Assembly: GCA_002245135.1 (NCBI GenBank)
Contig: NGBS01000293.1
Coordinates: 248,001 to 312,000 of the forward strand
DNA from: Proteromonas lacertae
Taxonomy: Eukaryota; Sar; Bigyra; Opalinata; Proteromonadidae
Length of the DNA stretch: 64,000 nucleotides
Reading direction: 5' to 3'
Each line of letters starts with the position of its first letter. Position 1 is the stretch's first letter. Shown in pieces: positions 1-12,098 of this stretch. The notes below the pieces were generated by a model, which saw nothing but the letters and a program-made list of their open reading frames with translations, was not told the DNA's origin and did no database searches. A program made the position numbers and the translations under genes.

Positions 1-380
1 ATATGACCATTTCTACATTCATAACATGTTCCTTCACATATATGACCACATGGAAGTTTTGCTTTACATTTCTATATTTAATGAAATATATACATATATA
101 TATTATACTTCCCAACATTCAATTGCATGTTTAATACTCTTCATAAACATTGTACAATAGTTTTATGCTTACATTCTAATTTTACTTCAATCATTTCACC
201 ACAATATATTGTACATCTTTCGCTACATCTCTCTTGGCATTTATGACCACATTCTAGCATTTTTTCACAAGGTTTTAAACAAGGAATATGGCCATTTCTA
301 CATTCATAACATGTTCCTTCACATATATGACCACATGGAAGTTTTGCTTTACATTTCTATATTTAATGATATATATATAT
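1..380 (-). repeat. Tandem duplication of a zinc-finger exon plus its intron (285-bp unit)
   Basis: Bases 1-95 and 286-380 are nearly identical. The offset of 285 bp equals exon 356-109 (248 bp) plus intron 72-108 (37 bp). The match runs through the exon into the intron. More diverged copies of the same finger block start near 683, 1018 and 1301. This is the NFX1 finger array growing by whole exon-intron units. Confidence 0.8.
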
Positions 381-3300
381 ATATATATATATAATACTGT
401 ATAACATGGTATTGATTCTAGATTATTCTTCATATAACATTTTATATTCTTTTTATGACCACATGGAAGTTTAACATAATAATTCTAATTGTTTATAATA
501 TAAAATATACTCTTTTGCATTTCAGATCATTATTTCTTTTATAACATTCTATAAATATAGAATGATGACAAGGGAATCTATATTTCACAAACATTTTACA
601 GTTTTCTGTACATTCTTCTCCGCATTTATTATAACATTTATGTCCACATTCTAATTTTCTTTCACAAGGTTTTAAACAAGCAATATGACCATCTTTACAT
701 TTAAAACATGTTCCTTCACAAACATGACCACATGGAAGCTTTGTATTACATGGATTTTTACATTCAAAAATACCAGCTTCATCTTTATCACAACATTTAT
801 ATTGCATTGTGTGACCGCAATCTAATCTCTTCTCCAATAACTCATTACAATCAACATATTCTTTTTCATCTATCAGACAGCATTTTATCTTCTTTTTATG
901 TTTACATGGCATTTCTATTTCAATCATTTCATTACATTTCTTTGTACATGCTTCAAAACATTTGTTTTGACACTGATGACCACATTCTAACTTCTTTTCA
1001 CAAGATTTTAAACAAGCAATATGACCATTTTCACACTTACAACAATTTCCTTCACAAATATGACCACATGGAAGAATTTCTTTGCAAGGCTATATAAAAT
1101 GATATATTCATTATTATATACTTCTTGACATTCAATTGATTCGAGTTTATTCCTTTTATAACATTCTATAGTAGTGTTATGTCCACAAGGAAGTGTTACT
1201 TCAATCAATTCAAAACAATCTTTAGTGCATTTTTGTCCACATAATTTTTGACATTGATGACCACATTCTAACTTCTTTTCACATGGTTTTGAACAACGAA
1301 TATGACATTTCTTACATCTATTACAATTACCTTCACAAGTATGACCACATTTAAGTTTTGCTTGACAAGGCTATACATATATAAAAGAACATATAAATTA
1401 TATTTAATACCTCTATGCATATTACTAATGATATATCATTTCTCTTGAAACATTCTACATTAGCTTTATGCTTACAAGGAAGTGTTACTTCAACCATTTC
1501 TTTACATTTATATTCACTCTTTTCATTACATTTTCCATTATATTTATGACCACATGGTAATACTTCTAAACATTGCTCTTCACAATGAATTTCACATTCA
1601 TCAAAATGGCAAGGTAATTTACAACTATGTCCACATTTCATTCTTCTTTCACAATCTTCACCACATGTTCCATTTGGACAGTATATATCAAAATCCTCTG
1701 CTTTTTGTATTGAATAAAATCTTTCTTCATGATTTGGACATACTAATGGTAAACTATTTCCTATCATGTTTGTTTTAGTTAATGTTTCTTTAATATAATC
1801 CCATAAACCAGTTTCAGGAAATACACTTTGATTATGACTTCCTTTTATTAAACAATCCATATTACCAAACATAAATAAACCATTCTTAGCTCGAGATAAA
1901 GCAACATTCACTCGATTTTCTACTCGACAAAATCCAATTTTATTATTTACATTACTTCGAACTGCACTGAATATGATTATATCATTCTCTTCACCTTGGA
2001 AATTATCTACTGCAATTATTCGAAATTCTTTAGCTGTATCTTTTCCTAACAACTTTTTGCATTCATCATATATCAATTTGCACTGACCTAAATAGAAACT
2101 CAATACTGCTATTTGTTCTGGTTTATATCCCACTTGCAGTAAATACTTCATAAAATGAACTATCATTTCACATTCATGTTTATTCACTCTGCTATGACTC
2201 TCTTCATCATTTTCATCATATTCTGGTTCAAACACTTTATGATCATAGAAATAAACATTATAGACTAAACCACGAATATTACTTCGATTTAAGGTACTTT
2301 CATGATCTTTCAAATCAGGATATAGAGAAGGACATCGAATTAATTCAGATATTTCAGGTCTCATTCTTCTTTGAGTATCTAACATCACTTTATCGTGTCC
2401 ATTCAATACTAATCTTTCAAACAACGATCTGGTCAAATGATACTTATTCTCCAAATTGAAATTTACTACTGAAGGTCTTAATTGTTTATGATCTCCAATC
2501 AATATCAAATGTTTTAATGACTTACAAAGTAATGCTAAAGTATGAGCTTCTAACACTTCTCCGGCTTCTTCTATTACTATCACCTCAATTTCTAATTCAT
2601 TTATCATATCCATTAATCTAGCTGCTCCAGTTGTTGTCATTCCAATCATTCTAGATTCTTTTAATATTAACATATCTCTATTTATTCTAAGTTGTTCATA
2701 TTCTTCAAATAGATTTTTATACTTTTGAAAGTCAATTTGGTAATCTTCATAGATCTCAGGATAATAATTCATTACCCATTTGCTGTATAATGATTCTCTT
2801 TCAGGTTGATTATAAGACCATAAGCCTCCACTCATGTTAATATTCATATATTCATAAAATGAATGTCTATATTGCTTAACATACTTATTCATGTAGTATG
2901 AATATACTGAATAGTAATCTTTTTGCTTTTCAACATATTTTAACCAATCATTATCTATTTGATAATCATAATCATAATAATCATCAAGATTTTCACCTTC
3001 ATAATCATCATCATCAAAGTTATCATCATCATCGTCATATAATTGGTCTTCATCTTCTACATAGTGAATTCTATTAAACCACTGTTGAAACATAATCTCT
3101 ATTTTTTCCTTACTTGCTTCATCATTCATTAATTGGTCATATTCAATTTGATTCATCCATTTGAATATTGGATCAAAAGCATATAAATGTGAATCATCAT
3201 CATCTTCTTCTTCTTCAATAAATGAACTTAAATCATATTCATACTCCATCCTGATATACTGTTTAAGTAAAAAATAAGGAAGAAATGGTAATGGTTTTAA

Positions 3301-5643
3301 TTGTTTCTTAAATCTTTTCAAATCATCAACTTCTTTAATATCAATAGAATTTGATTCAACAAGTTGATTGACACTAATATGAAGATATTAAGGAGAGATT
3401 AAATAGGAATTGTTATGATAAAAAAAAAGATATTGTTAGATCTGATATTGACTTATATATATCTAATTTTTTCTTCAGTTTAATTAATTCGATTTTCATC
3501 TAATTATATTAAAAAAATATATAATGAAAATATACATCTTTTAATTGTTGACCTATTTTTCTATTCAAATTTCTGTAGTAGTAGTCATCATTTTTCCTTA
3601 GATTATAATATGAATAAGATTCTAATTTCTTAGATTTACATCTACCTCCAACTCGTACTAATTGTCCAGGTTGTAATACATCAGTAAATGTCTCTAGAAA
3701 TTGATCTAATGCATGATTTGTATAACATACTACTAATATTGGACCATTATATTTGTGATTTTCTAATAAGATCTTTACAGCTAATGAACCAACATATGTT
3801 TTTCCTGTTCCTGGAGGTCCCTATATAACAATTAATATCATTATATACTTGAACTAAACTAATCTGTTTAGTCAACATATTCTTCAATGCTTCTAATTGA
3901 CTTTCATCTAAGTTTATACATTCTTCATGACTTGGCCATTTTCCAAGTATTCTCAGATATTCATGACAAGGAAATATACAATCCATTTTATATGTTATTA
4001 ATTCATGAATATATGATGGACATGAAACAAATTTTAATCCATCCACTAAATTAGTTTTAAAAGGTAATTCATATTCTAAATCGCATATTTTCTTTTTTAA
4101 AGACATCAAAGTATATTTCTATTGTGAACTATATAACAATAATCATACATATGCTTCAAAATAGATTTCAGGAGATTCTGCCATTTGATAATTCAATCCA
4201 ATTTGTAATCCGCTAGATTGATCATCAAATGATGTCATTACTTTCACTGTTATATGAGGTCTTAAGTTTGAAAAATTATCATCTTTGTCAAGAAATGTAC
4301 GGTTTGATAAACTACACCAAATTAAGGTTTTATAATTGTCTGGACTTAAACATAATAATGTACCAAACTGTAATCTTTTTCTAATAAAAACATTAATATA
4401 ATTATCATAGTTATACGAGAATTTCCAATTTAATGTTGGTTTTGGTTTATCAAATTCTAATTCACACATAATTCCATTATCCATGTTATAATCAATTTTA
4501 ATGCATTTCACATTATTATATAAAAAACAAAACCCATTTCCATTATTATTGTTATTATTATTACTTGCAATCTATTCATATATATTATAATATAATTATT
4601 TAATATACTTCCACTGTCTGTTGTAAAGGTAATAATACATCTGCTCTTAATAACAAAAAGTGAGTCATTAAATACTCTCTTACACTTTTATAACCACTTA
4701 ATTTATTATCTCGAAGCATTGAAAATATCAATTCTTCATTGGAATGTATTTCATCATAGGTTGGAACAATTGGTATAGTTTCAACTAATACAGCATCATT
4801 ATCATACAAACATCTGTATTTATTAATAACAGTATAGTAAGTGTGTAATTCTGGAGATAAAATTGATTCAAATGGAGCTAATTTTTCTATTATAGATTTC
4901 ATTGTATTAACTTCCCATTTTTCATTTATAATCTGTTGATAAGAAGATAAAAAGCAGAGTGATTGTACTAATAGAAAATCTATTCTCTCTTTTTCTCCAT
5001 CTACATTCTCTTTATTCATCATTTCGCAGTATTTATCACAAAGTGTCAACATATATTCTGAGAATAAAATTCTACTAATTTCTATTTTACTCACTATTCT
5101 GAGTATCGAGAGAGTGACCTTGTCAAATGTAAAACGTTTATTTAATATATAAAATAAACTGATTATATATTTCACAATTTCATGGTTTTTATAATTATCA
5201 AACACACATTGATATAAATGCTCATCAATTATCATTCTGGCAGTTTTACTCCATAATTTTAAATTGTATACAGTATCTTGAGGGTCATAATAATACAATA
5301 ACTCCATTATATAGTCTTTAGCTTTATAATTAGAGTAAATGTTGTTATCTTCACTATTATCCCTGATTTTCGCATAAAGAACAGGTATAACTTCATCAAA
5401 TAATATTTTTACTTCTAACAGTTGTAATTCTTCTGATTCATCTTTATAATAGAGATTTAAGTTATCTTCTTTAACTGAGCTTCCATCATATGAACTTTGA
5501 TTTATTTTACTACACACATCATGTATCAATGATTTCAGTGTGGTTTCTTGGGATATATAGAGTTTGAAGATATGATTTTCTTCTTTCTCTGTATATTTCA
5601 CTTTAATCCTGTTTTTCGATATAACAGGCTTTTCTACATTCAT
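1..5643 (-). CDS. NFX1-type zinc finger-containing helicase (ZNFX1-like), 3' end beyond window
   Basis: Superfamily 1 RNA/DNA helicase of the ZNFX1 type, probably acting on RNA. The start is ATG at 5643. Exons are 5643-4609, 4571-4149, 4118-3849, 3820-3536, 3499-3453, 3373-1411, 1370-1122, 1089-511, 484-398, 356-109 and 71 to the edge. Introns are 26-79 nt. Helicase motifs read in order: Walker A GPPGTGKTYVG (about 3820-3788), TNHALDQ, motif II as EEAGE, GDHKQLRP, QRRMRPE, VDNFQGEE and NVALSRAK. From about 1700 to 1 the protein is a run of NFX1-type Cys/His fingers (CGH...C...C patterns). The N-terminal 480 residues are not recognised. All zinc-finger introns are phase 0. Exon 356-109 is 248 nt and carries a 1-nt frameshift near 140-150. 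In animals ZNFX1 works in antiviral and small-RNA pathways; that role here is only a guess. Confidence 0.88.
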
Positions 5644-6319
5644 TTGATATAATCAAAATATGATTTAAATAGCTATTTATACCAAGAATAGTACAACAAA
5701 AATTGACACTCACTGTAAATGTCAAGATATATTTCTGTATAACTGATTAATTCTACAACGAATTACTCTATTAACATATATATCGTAGTGTCGTTACACT
5801 TTTCTTTATAACTTGAAAGAAAAACATCTTTTAACACAAATTAGGAAATAAAATACTCATTAACATATACTATCTAAATTACATTCCAGATAAATTATTT
5901 CTATTATATCCATTTCATATATACAATTTATCTGAGTATTTTTTTGAATATATTGGTTGAAACTATTTATAATAAATTTTTAAATATAATAATCATATTC
6001 TATAGTATTAATAATATAAAAAGAACATAAACAGTAATTAGAAGCACCAACAACATTTCATCTGAATAATATTACAAATCCAACATGATATTATAACTAC
6101 ATGTTTATACCCAACACTAATATAATTTGTTATTTTTATAACGATTTATATATTTTTAATACAAAAACTCAAATCAAATCAAGCTATTTTTATTTCGTAT
6201 TTTTTTACTTTTTCATACTCATTATTAAGACTAATTACTTACTAAATATTATCTTTCATATCATACTGAGAGTGTAAAATTATCAACAGTTGCAACTATA
6301 AACCTAATAAAAAGAAAGA
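5644..6319. other. Intergenic, AT-rich, no gene seen
   Basis: This lies between the start of the minus-strand helicase gene and the inverted-repeat element. It contains many stops in all frames and low-complexity A/T runs. No coding segment, tRNA or clear conserved element was seen. The helicase promoter must lie at its left end. Confidence 0.6.
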
Positions 6320-6965
6320 CATTTGTATAATTTGTTGTGCGCCGTTGAGCTAAATGCGCCGTTGTGAGTTAAGAAAACTTTTTTCAATTCTAAAATGATA
6401 GTGTGTGGTTTGATGGCGAGTTATATGCAAATATAATCTTACTTTGTCATATAAGCTACATCTGCGATATATATTATTTTGAACTTTATCCCAACATATT
6501 GATAACAATTATAATTTTATTTTTAATTTTTTTCCTTCAATCACTACTAGAGTTAAAAATACATCAGTTTAAGCAATTAAATCACACATATTTAGATGTT
6601 AAGACACTTAAAAACGATAATAATAAAAAGTCTATTCAAGCCTCATTCAAGCCTGTTTTTTCAAAATAAATTTTAAGCAGGTAAATGCAATAAGTAGGTA
6701 TTCCTTTTCTATTTGAAACCTTTATCCCGATGTCTACTATTGTTATAAGCTTTTAAAATAATATAAAAATTAAAAGTGTTTCCAGTACAGGAAGCAAAAC
6801 ACGACTATACGATATTAGGCCAACGTAACTATTTTGGAAAACAAAGTGTTGATTAGTAATATTGAAGGGCCAGAGGTTACGTTTATGATATTAGAATTGA
6901 AAAAAGTCTTCTTAACGCTCAACGGCGCATTTAGCTCAACGGCACACAACAACATTAGTATAATT
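6320..6965. mobile_element. MITE-like element with 62-bp terminal inverted repeats and flanking duplication
   Basis: Bases 6332-6393 and the reverse complement of 6891-6952 match at 58 of 62 positions. The outer ends read TTGTTGTG and the repeat contains the GC-rich words GCGCCGTTGAGC and GCGCCGTTG. The element is about 621 bp. It is flanked by 13-bp direct repeats, CATTTGTATAATT at 6320-6332 and CATTAGTATAATT at 6953-6965, with one mismatch; these are a candidate target-site duplication. The only internal reading frame (6403-6669, 88 residues, hydrophobic) does not look like a transposase. The element is therefore probably non-autonomous. Confidence 0.75.
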
Positions 6966-7766
6966 AGTATCAATTTATATACTTATATTTAAATAGGTTG
7001 ACAGAAAGGTCATTAAGGGAAAAAAAATAGGGGAAGATGAGTATATACTGATTTCCCCCTTTCTTTCATTATTATAAGTAGTGTCCATCATCTCCTGCTT
7101 CGACTATAAGTATCACTGAGTAAATGAGTATGTGGATATCCTATACAACTACTTGACTGAAGATGATAATTATATAGTTCAAAGAATAAAAATAAATGTC
7201 AAACAAGCCCTCAAACCAAATATATTCAGTTCAAAACTAATGTATATAATTGTTATTGTTATAGACAGAATATCATTTATGAGGATAAAATATACAGATA
7301 AACATAATATAATAGCTAATGCTGTTGTACTAGTATTACACTAATTTGTACTAGATATGTTTCTTGTTCTTAAATAAAAACCTTCCCGAAGTAAAACCCA
7401 TAACATAATACTTCGCATCTTCAATCTTTTCTATATTCGGTTCTGCTTAGTTACGCCATCCTTTTACAGTTAGATAAGTTACATCCCTATCATCTAAAGT
7501 AATAAAATTTCCATTTTCTATATTTGAACTGATAGCGCTAATAATCAAAATAAACTTGATTATAAGTCTACTTTTTATCCTAAATTCTATAGGAATTGAT
7601 AAAAAGATTAATTGAAGTTTATTTAATGAGTAATTAGTCTGAACATCAATTCCAAAACAATAAAAAATAAAAAACGAAGTTTTGTTTTGTTTTTTTGATA
7701 AATTATTTCCACACACCAATTTTGAAAAACAGTTTTGATTCATTTTTGTTGATTTTCTCTTGAATC
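6966..7766. other. Intergenic, no supported gene
   Basis: This lies between the inverted-repeat element and the gene starting at 7767. Two short open frames (7132-7344 plus, 7447-7743 minus) have no recognisable domain, no splice structure and composition like the intergenic background. I do not call them genes. The right end should hold the promoter of the next gene. Confidence 0.5.
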
Positions 7767-8911
7767 ATGTCTAATAATGTTGATCAATCGGAATCAAAAC
7801 GATCACCAAGTAAAGAGTCACAGAGAGCACATTATTTAGAGCTCACACAAAGTAAACAACTACCAGATTATTCAATGGCTGAAAAAGAAGCAATAGGAGC
7901 AGTATCATATATTTAGTTTAACATGATATAGGCATTTAGAACAGGAAATTTGACTTGGTTAAGAAATCTTCCATATAATCTACATCCAACCACAATTTTA
8001 GAGCATACTAGAAAAAGAAGATATGAAAATCTTACTAAAGTCACTGCTCCATTACCACCAAAACAGAAATATCTTTTTATTCAAATTTTATGAATAAGTC
8101 AGTTGTCTTTAATTAATGTAATGAGCAAGGATTATTCTACGCATTTGAATACATTCCATCACGATATAGTTTAATCGATGAACTCAATACAAAAGCCAGA
8201 TTAGAATCTGAAGCAAAAAGACTAGAAATTGCAGGAAAAGACTTTGTTCCTACAAGTAATGGGCATGTAGAAGCGTATGAAGATAATTTTGGTGATTCTG
8301 TATTACACTATATTCTTATATTTGAATAGATGTTTCAATATCCATATTTAAGTTGTCCATATACTGAAGAATTTGATCGTAGAATAAGAGAACAGTGGTT
8401 AAAAAACGCCTCGATATTAGCAGAACCACATCGACCAACAGATAAGAAACATTTAGATGAAAACTATACCAAAGCGAATTTACCTTATTTATTAAATACA
8501 TTATTTAAGATAATTGAAGAAGATTATTTTGATTATGATTTTACTGTCATGGTCTCTGATGATCAACAAATATGTGTAAGATTTGTTCAAGGACAGGTTG
8601 ATAGTGAAGATGGATTAAGAGCATATATGAATACACTAATTCTAAAGTCAGATCGATTGAATCAATACAATTTACATAGAGATGTGACAAAATGGGGAAT
8701 CAAACCAGATGATGGTCATATTTATTACTTAATAAGACCTCCATGGATAGCTAATCAACCTAGTAATGCTTATAATTTAATCAGTTATGACGGTCCACCT
8801 CCTTCTAAACATGTTCCACCAACATCGGAGTTACACACAAGTAAATCCAAAACAGATAATACTAATAAACCAACATCACCTAAAAGAAAACAGGAGAAAA
8901 TGAAAATATAA
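7767..8911 (+). CDS. Unrecognised conserved-looking protein, four exons
   Basis: I do not recognise the family. ATG at 7767 opens a Ser/Lys-rich N-terminus. Exons are 7767-7901, 7932 to about 8068, about 8129-8299 and 8330-8911. Introns 7902-7931 and 8300-8329 are both 30 nt, GTAT...TAG, and keep the frame. The second intron is a problem. Between about 8069 and 8128 no GT donor restores the frame, although coding clearly resumes with GGATTATTC (frame 8129). The main body (8330-8800) is rich in aromatic and charged residues and looks globular. The last 40 residues are Ser/Thr/Lys-rich and disordered. Total about 340 residues. Confidence 0.7.
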
Positions 8912-8988
8912 TAAAACAATAATAAAACAAAAGACTAAATGTATTTAATTATTTATAAATCTATTAAATGTGTGTGTATTTTACAAGT

Positions 8989-9567
8989 TTATTTTAGAAG
9001 ATGATTTGCTAAGCATGAGATAAAATGTTTATCATCTTGCATATCTTTATAAGATGCTGTAATCATTGAATGCTGCAAATGAATAATATGTCTTAGATGA
9101 GCAATCTGTTGTTTCATATCCAGTGATATTTCTATTGATTTATCCTCTGATTTTACTATATTTGATGTTTCGTTTAAGAACTTGTTGAATTTCTTGTAAA
9201 TTGTGTTGTATCTATCTTGAAGTTTGTTATATTTGTTCAATAACATTTGATAATCATCATTGTTGTTTGTTTCTATTGTTATATCTAATTTAGATTTGTC
9301 TTTCTCTTTTTGTTCTACTTTCTTTACATAATTACGTCCTAATTCTTCTTCTAAGCTACTTATTCTCTGTTCATATTGATTATTCATTAATGTTAACTGT
9401 GCAATATAATTATCTCTTCCTTCTATCTCTCTCCAAAGATTGGCATTTTCTTCTTGTAGTTTATTTATTAGCTCCTCTTTACTTGGTGATTTATTATTAC
9501 TGTCTATATTCATATTTGAGTGATATGTTTGTTGATTGAAATGGACTTTCCTCTTGCTAGAATTCAT
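8989..9567 (-). CDS. Coiled-coil protein, 192 residues
   Basis: A single exon with ATG at 9567 and TAG stop at 8989. After a short polar N-terminus, residues about 30-80 and 100-175 carry heptad-like Leu/Ile spacing with many Glu, Gln, Lys and Asn, which fits a coiled coil. There is no catalytic motif or membrane segment. It is transcribed divergently from the BTB gene at 9625, 57 bp away, so the two probably share a promoter region. It converges on the gene ending at 8911. Its role is unknown; centrosomal, ciliary and cytoskeletal proteins often look like this, but nothing here decides. Confidence 0.7.
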   Translation of the reverse strand: MNSSKRKVHFNQQTYHSNMNIDSNNKSPSKEELINKLQEENANLWREIEGRDNYIAQLTLMNNQYEQRISSLEEELGRNYVKKVEQKEKDKSKLDITIETNNNDDYQMLLNKYNKLQDRYNTIYKKFNKFLNETSNIVKSEDKSIEISLDMKQQIAHLRHIIHLQHSMITASYKDMQDDKHFISCLANHLLK

Positions 9568-9624
9568 AATATGAAATTTGAATTTTTAAAATAATTTTTC
9601 AAAATAGATTTGAATATTGATTAA

Positions 9625-10459
9625 ATGACAGCTGAATATCTTACTAACCAACTTATTGACACTATTAATAGTGATAAAATGGCTATAGGAATTCAAAATG
9701 ATGAGTTATATAAGGAAGAGTTGAAAGTATCACATTTTTAGCTATCTTCTTTAGCTTCAAGAACAAGAACGATTGTTATATGAAGAAGAGAAAAGATTAA
9801 AAAGTGAAGAAATGTTATATAACCAAAATAAAGAAGAGTATCACTCCTTTCCTTAATTACATATAATAGATTTGAAAATAAAGTCAAAAAAGAATGGTTT
9901 GATCCTCCTGAGGATATTTCAAAAAGACGACTGAAATTAAACATAGGTGGCCAAAAATTCGAATTAACAGCTTCAGAGGTAATTAAAGACAAATTTTCTT
10001 TATTCACAGTGTTGTTAAGCCAAAATTGTATAATACATCCTGAAACCGATCAATATTACTTCTTTGACAGAGATTGGTTTTTATTTCGATTTATAAAATC
10101 ATTTTTACAATATGGAACACTTCCAGATAAGAGAAGTACTTTAGATGCTTTGTATCCTGAAGCAGAATTCTATCATTTAGAGAATTTGAAAAATTCAATT
10201 AGAGCAAAGTATATATATATAATATTAGATATTTTGTGTTAATAGATTAGAGAATATGGGTCAATTACCAACAGGTGTATCTATTTCAACATTACATCAA
10301 AATACAGGTTATGGTTATTATAACACTATTCAGAATCAACAATATAGACAAATGAATAATTATTCAAAGTATCAAAATAATCCAAGTCAATTATATTCAA
10401 CAAATAATAAGAAAGATCCACTTCCAGATCCGTTTGGCTTTACTAAAGGATTTAAATAA
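9625..10459 (+). CDS. BTB/T1 (KCTD-like) domain protein
   Basis: Four exons: 9625-9726, 9755-9837, 9870-10208 and 10246-10459, with introns of 28, 32 and 37 nt. The N-terminus is a short coiled coil (ELYKEELK, then QEQERLLYEEEKRL). The central domain is the potassium-channel tetramerisation type of BTB fold. It starts with KLNIGGQKFELTASE and continues through FFDRDWFLFRFIKSFLQYG and ALYPEAEFY, the usual KCTD order. No transmembrane segments follow, so it is not a channel. The C-terminal 70 residues are Gln/Asn/Tyr-rich. KCTD proteins often act as cullin-3 adaptors; that role is inferred from the family only. Confidence 0.85.
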
Positions 10460-10507
10460 AATAATTTAATAAAACAAATAATACTTAATAGATTATTTTT
10501 ATATTTT

Positions 10508-11922
10508 CTATTTTTTATAATAATAATTTATTAAATCAACTGAAAAGTCAGGATAAAGAATACTAACGAATGGAAATAATGGAAGTTTAATATTAGACCA
10601 TAACAATAGCATCTCTATTTGATCACCTTCTTTTATATAAACCTCCTTTTTATCACAATCAAATATCATTTCATATTTCCCTCCATCTTTAGCCTTTATA
10701 TCATTAAAAATCCCGTCTTTCACTTTATAACCATTTGATCCAAATAATTTTGCAGCTTCTTCTGTAATTGCTATACAACAAGTAGTATCTTCTTGAGGAA
10801 GTGCATCTCCATCATATTCATTACTTAAACTTCCTCCAAAGAAGAATCCACCACTATAGCCATTAATTTGGAAAGTAAAGTGATGAATTCCTTCACTCAA
10901 TTTTATATTCAAATAACAATGAGCGAAATTATTGATAGGCATTACTTTTGTTATTGTTTTATTATTGTTTGTAACGATGATATCAACATGTTTGTGATTT
11001 TCAATAAAATAACAATCTTCAGATAATAATAAAGAATAAGAATATGGAATAGTATTTTGTTGTGTATTTTCTTTAGGTTTATTTATCTTTATTATTATTT
11101 CATTCTTTAAATCATCTATAATCATTCGATTGTTTTCATCTTTTATTAATAATTTTTCTATTATACTGTTATACTCTTCATTCTCTTTATTCATTATTCT
11201 TTCATATTCTACGTTTATTATTTTCAATTCACTTTCTAATAATGTATTTGCTTCAAATGGATATTTTCCATTTAATAATTTATAGAGTAATACTCCAATC
11301 AACCATAAATCAATTTCAATAGATATTTCTTTTCCATTTAACTCTTCTGGTGATAAATAATTTATTGTTTTCTTATTTATGTTACAATCTTTTAAAGTGA
11401 GTGTTTTATAACAATGATCTGCTATTACATATTCGCTATTTTCTTCATTTATAAGAATATTTGTTAGATTTATTCCTCCATGATAAAAACCATTCTTATG
11501 AAATTTTGAAACAACATTACAAAGTGATAATAACATCTCATTACAATTTTTGTCATTCATGAATGTGTTTAGTTCATTATTTGTCATTATTTCAAAGATA
11601 TTAAAGTATTTTAAACGAATTAATAGTAAATAATTTTCATCTTCTATTATTTTACTATATTTAGCAATGTTATTTTCTGCAAAAACATTATTGACAGTTT
11701 TTGTTCTCTGTAGGAATAAATCTAAATTATCACTACTAAAATTTTTCTTTAAAATGGATTTTAAAATACTACTAGTTCCAATTTCCTTGTTTTTAATTTC
11801 AAATACATCAGAATATCCGTTATTACATACTTGATTAGAAATCTAAAAGTAAAATCTTTAATTTATACTTCATATGTATCTTTTGTTTTATTCTTTAATA
11901 TGTTGCATATACAAAATGACAT
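10508..11922 (-). CDS. Pseudokinase with C-terminal SPRY-like domain
   Basis: ATG at 11922 gives an 18-residue first exon ending in DTYE, then a 26-nt intron (11843-11868). The kinase-like domain follows, with a glycine-loop remnant (NNGYSDVF) and the C-lobe pattern YHGGINLTN, VIADHC, YLSPEEL and DLWLIGVLLYKLLNGKYPF. The HRD motif is replaced by HGG, so the catalytic Asp is lost, while the Asp of DFG is kept in ADH. The last 180 residues form a B30.2/SPRY-like beta sandwich (YLNIKLSEGIHHFTFQI; GGFFFGGSL). The SPRY part resembles the C-terminus of the gene at 29967-32085. It is likely a signalling adaptor or sensor; its ligand is unknown. Confidence 0.75.
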
Positions 11923-11982
11923 TTATCAACAAACTTGACGAATTATAAGAGAAAATGCAAAATGAATTTGAATTTCAAACTT

Positions 11983-12000
11983 GGTTTATCAAAATTTTGA
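11983..12000. promoter_or_regulatory. Shared upstream element, GGTTTATCAAAATTTTGA
   Basis: One of four intergenic matches to GGTTwnTCAAAATTTT. It lies 61 bp upstream of the start of the pseudokinase-SPRY gene. It is a candidate promoter element, supported only by recurrence near starts. Confidence 0.35.
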
Positions 12001-12098
12001 ATATAATTCTATTTTGAAAATATTCGGTTTTCTCGCTTGTTTATCATCATTAATTAATAAAAAGCATAAAAAAACAAAAAAATAAATACTAGTTTAAA

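Noticed and set aside
3374-3452. Stop codon and T9 run in the helicase suggesting a pseudogene
   Set aside because: A GT...TAG intron of 79 nt removes both and restores the frame, though its GTCAAT donor is atypical.
6403-6669. 88-residue frame inside the inverted-repeat element
   Set aside because: Hydrophobic and low in complexity, with no transposase motif; probably chance.
7132-7344. 70-residue open frame
   Set aside because: No domain, no splice signals, composition like intergenic DNA.
7447-7743. 98-residue minus-strand frame upstream of the gene at 7767
   Set aside because: No recognisable domain and AT-rich residues throughout; it lies in the probable promoter. Too weak to call.
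9979-10009. Possible intron GTAATT...CACAG in the BTB/T1 gene
   Set aside because: The frame is open across it and removing it breaks the frame; the retained residues fit the domain.
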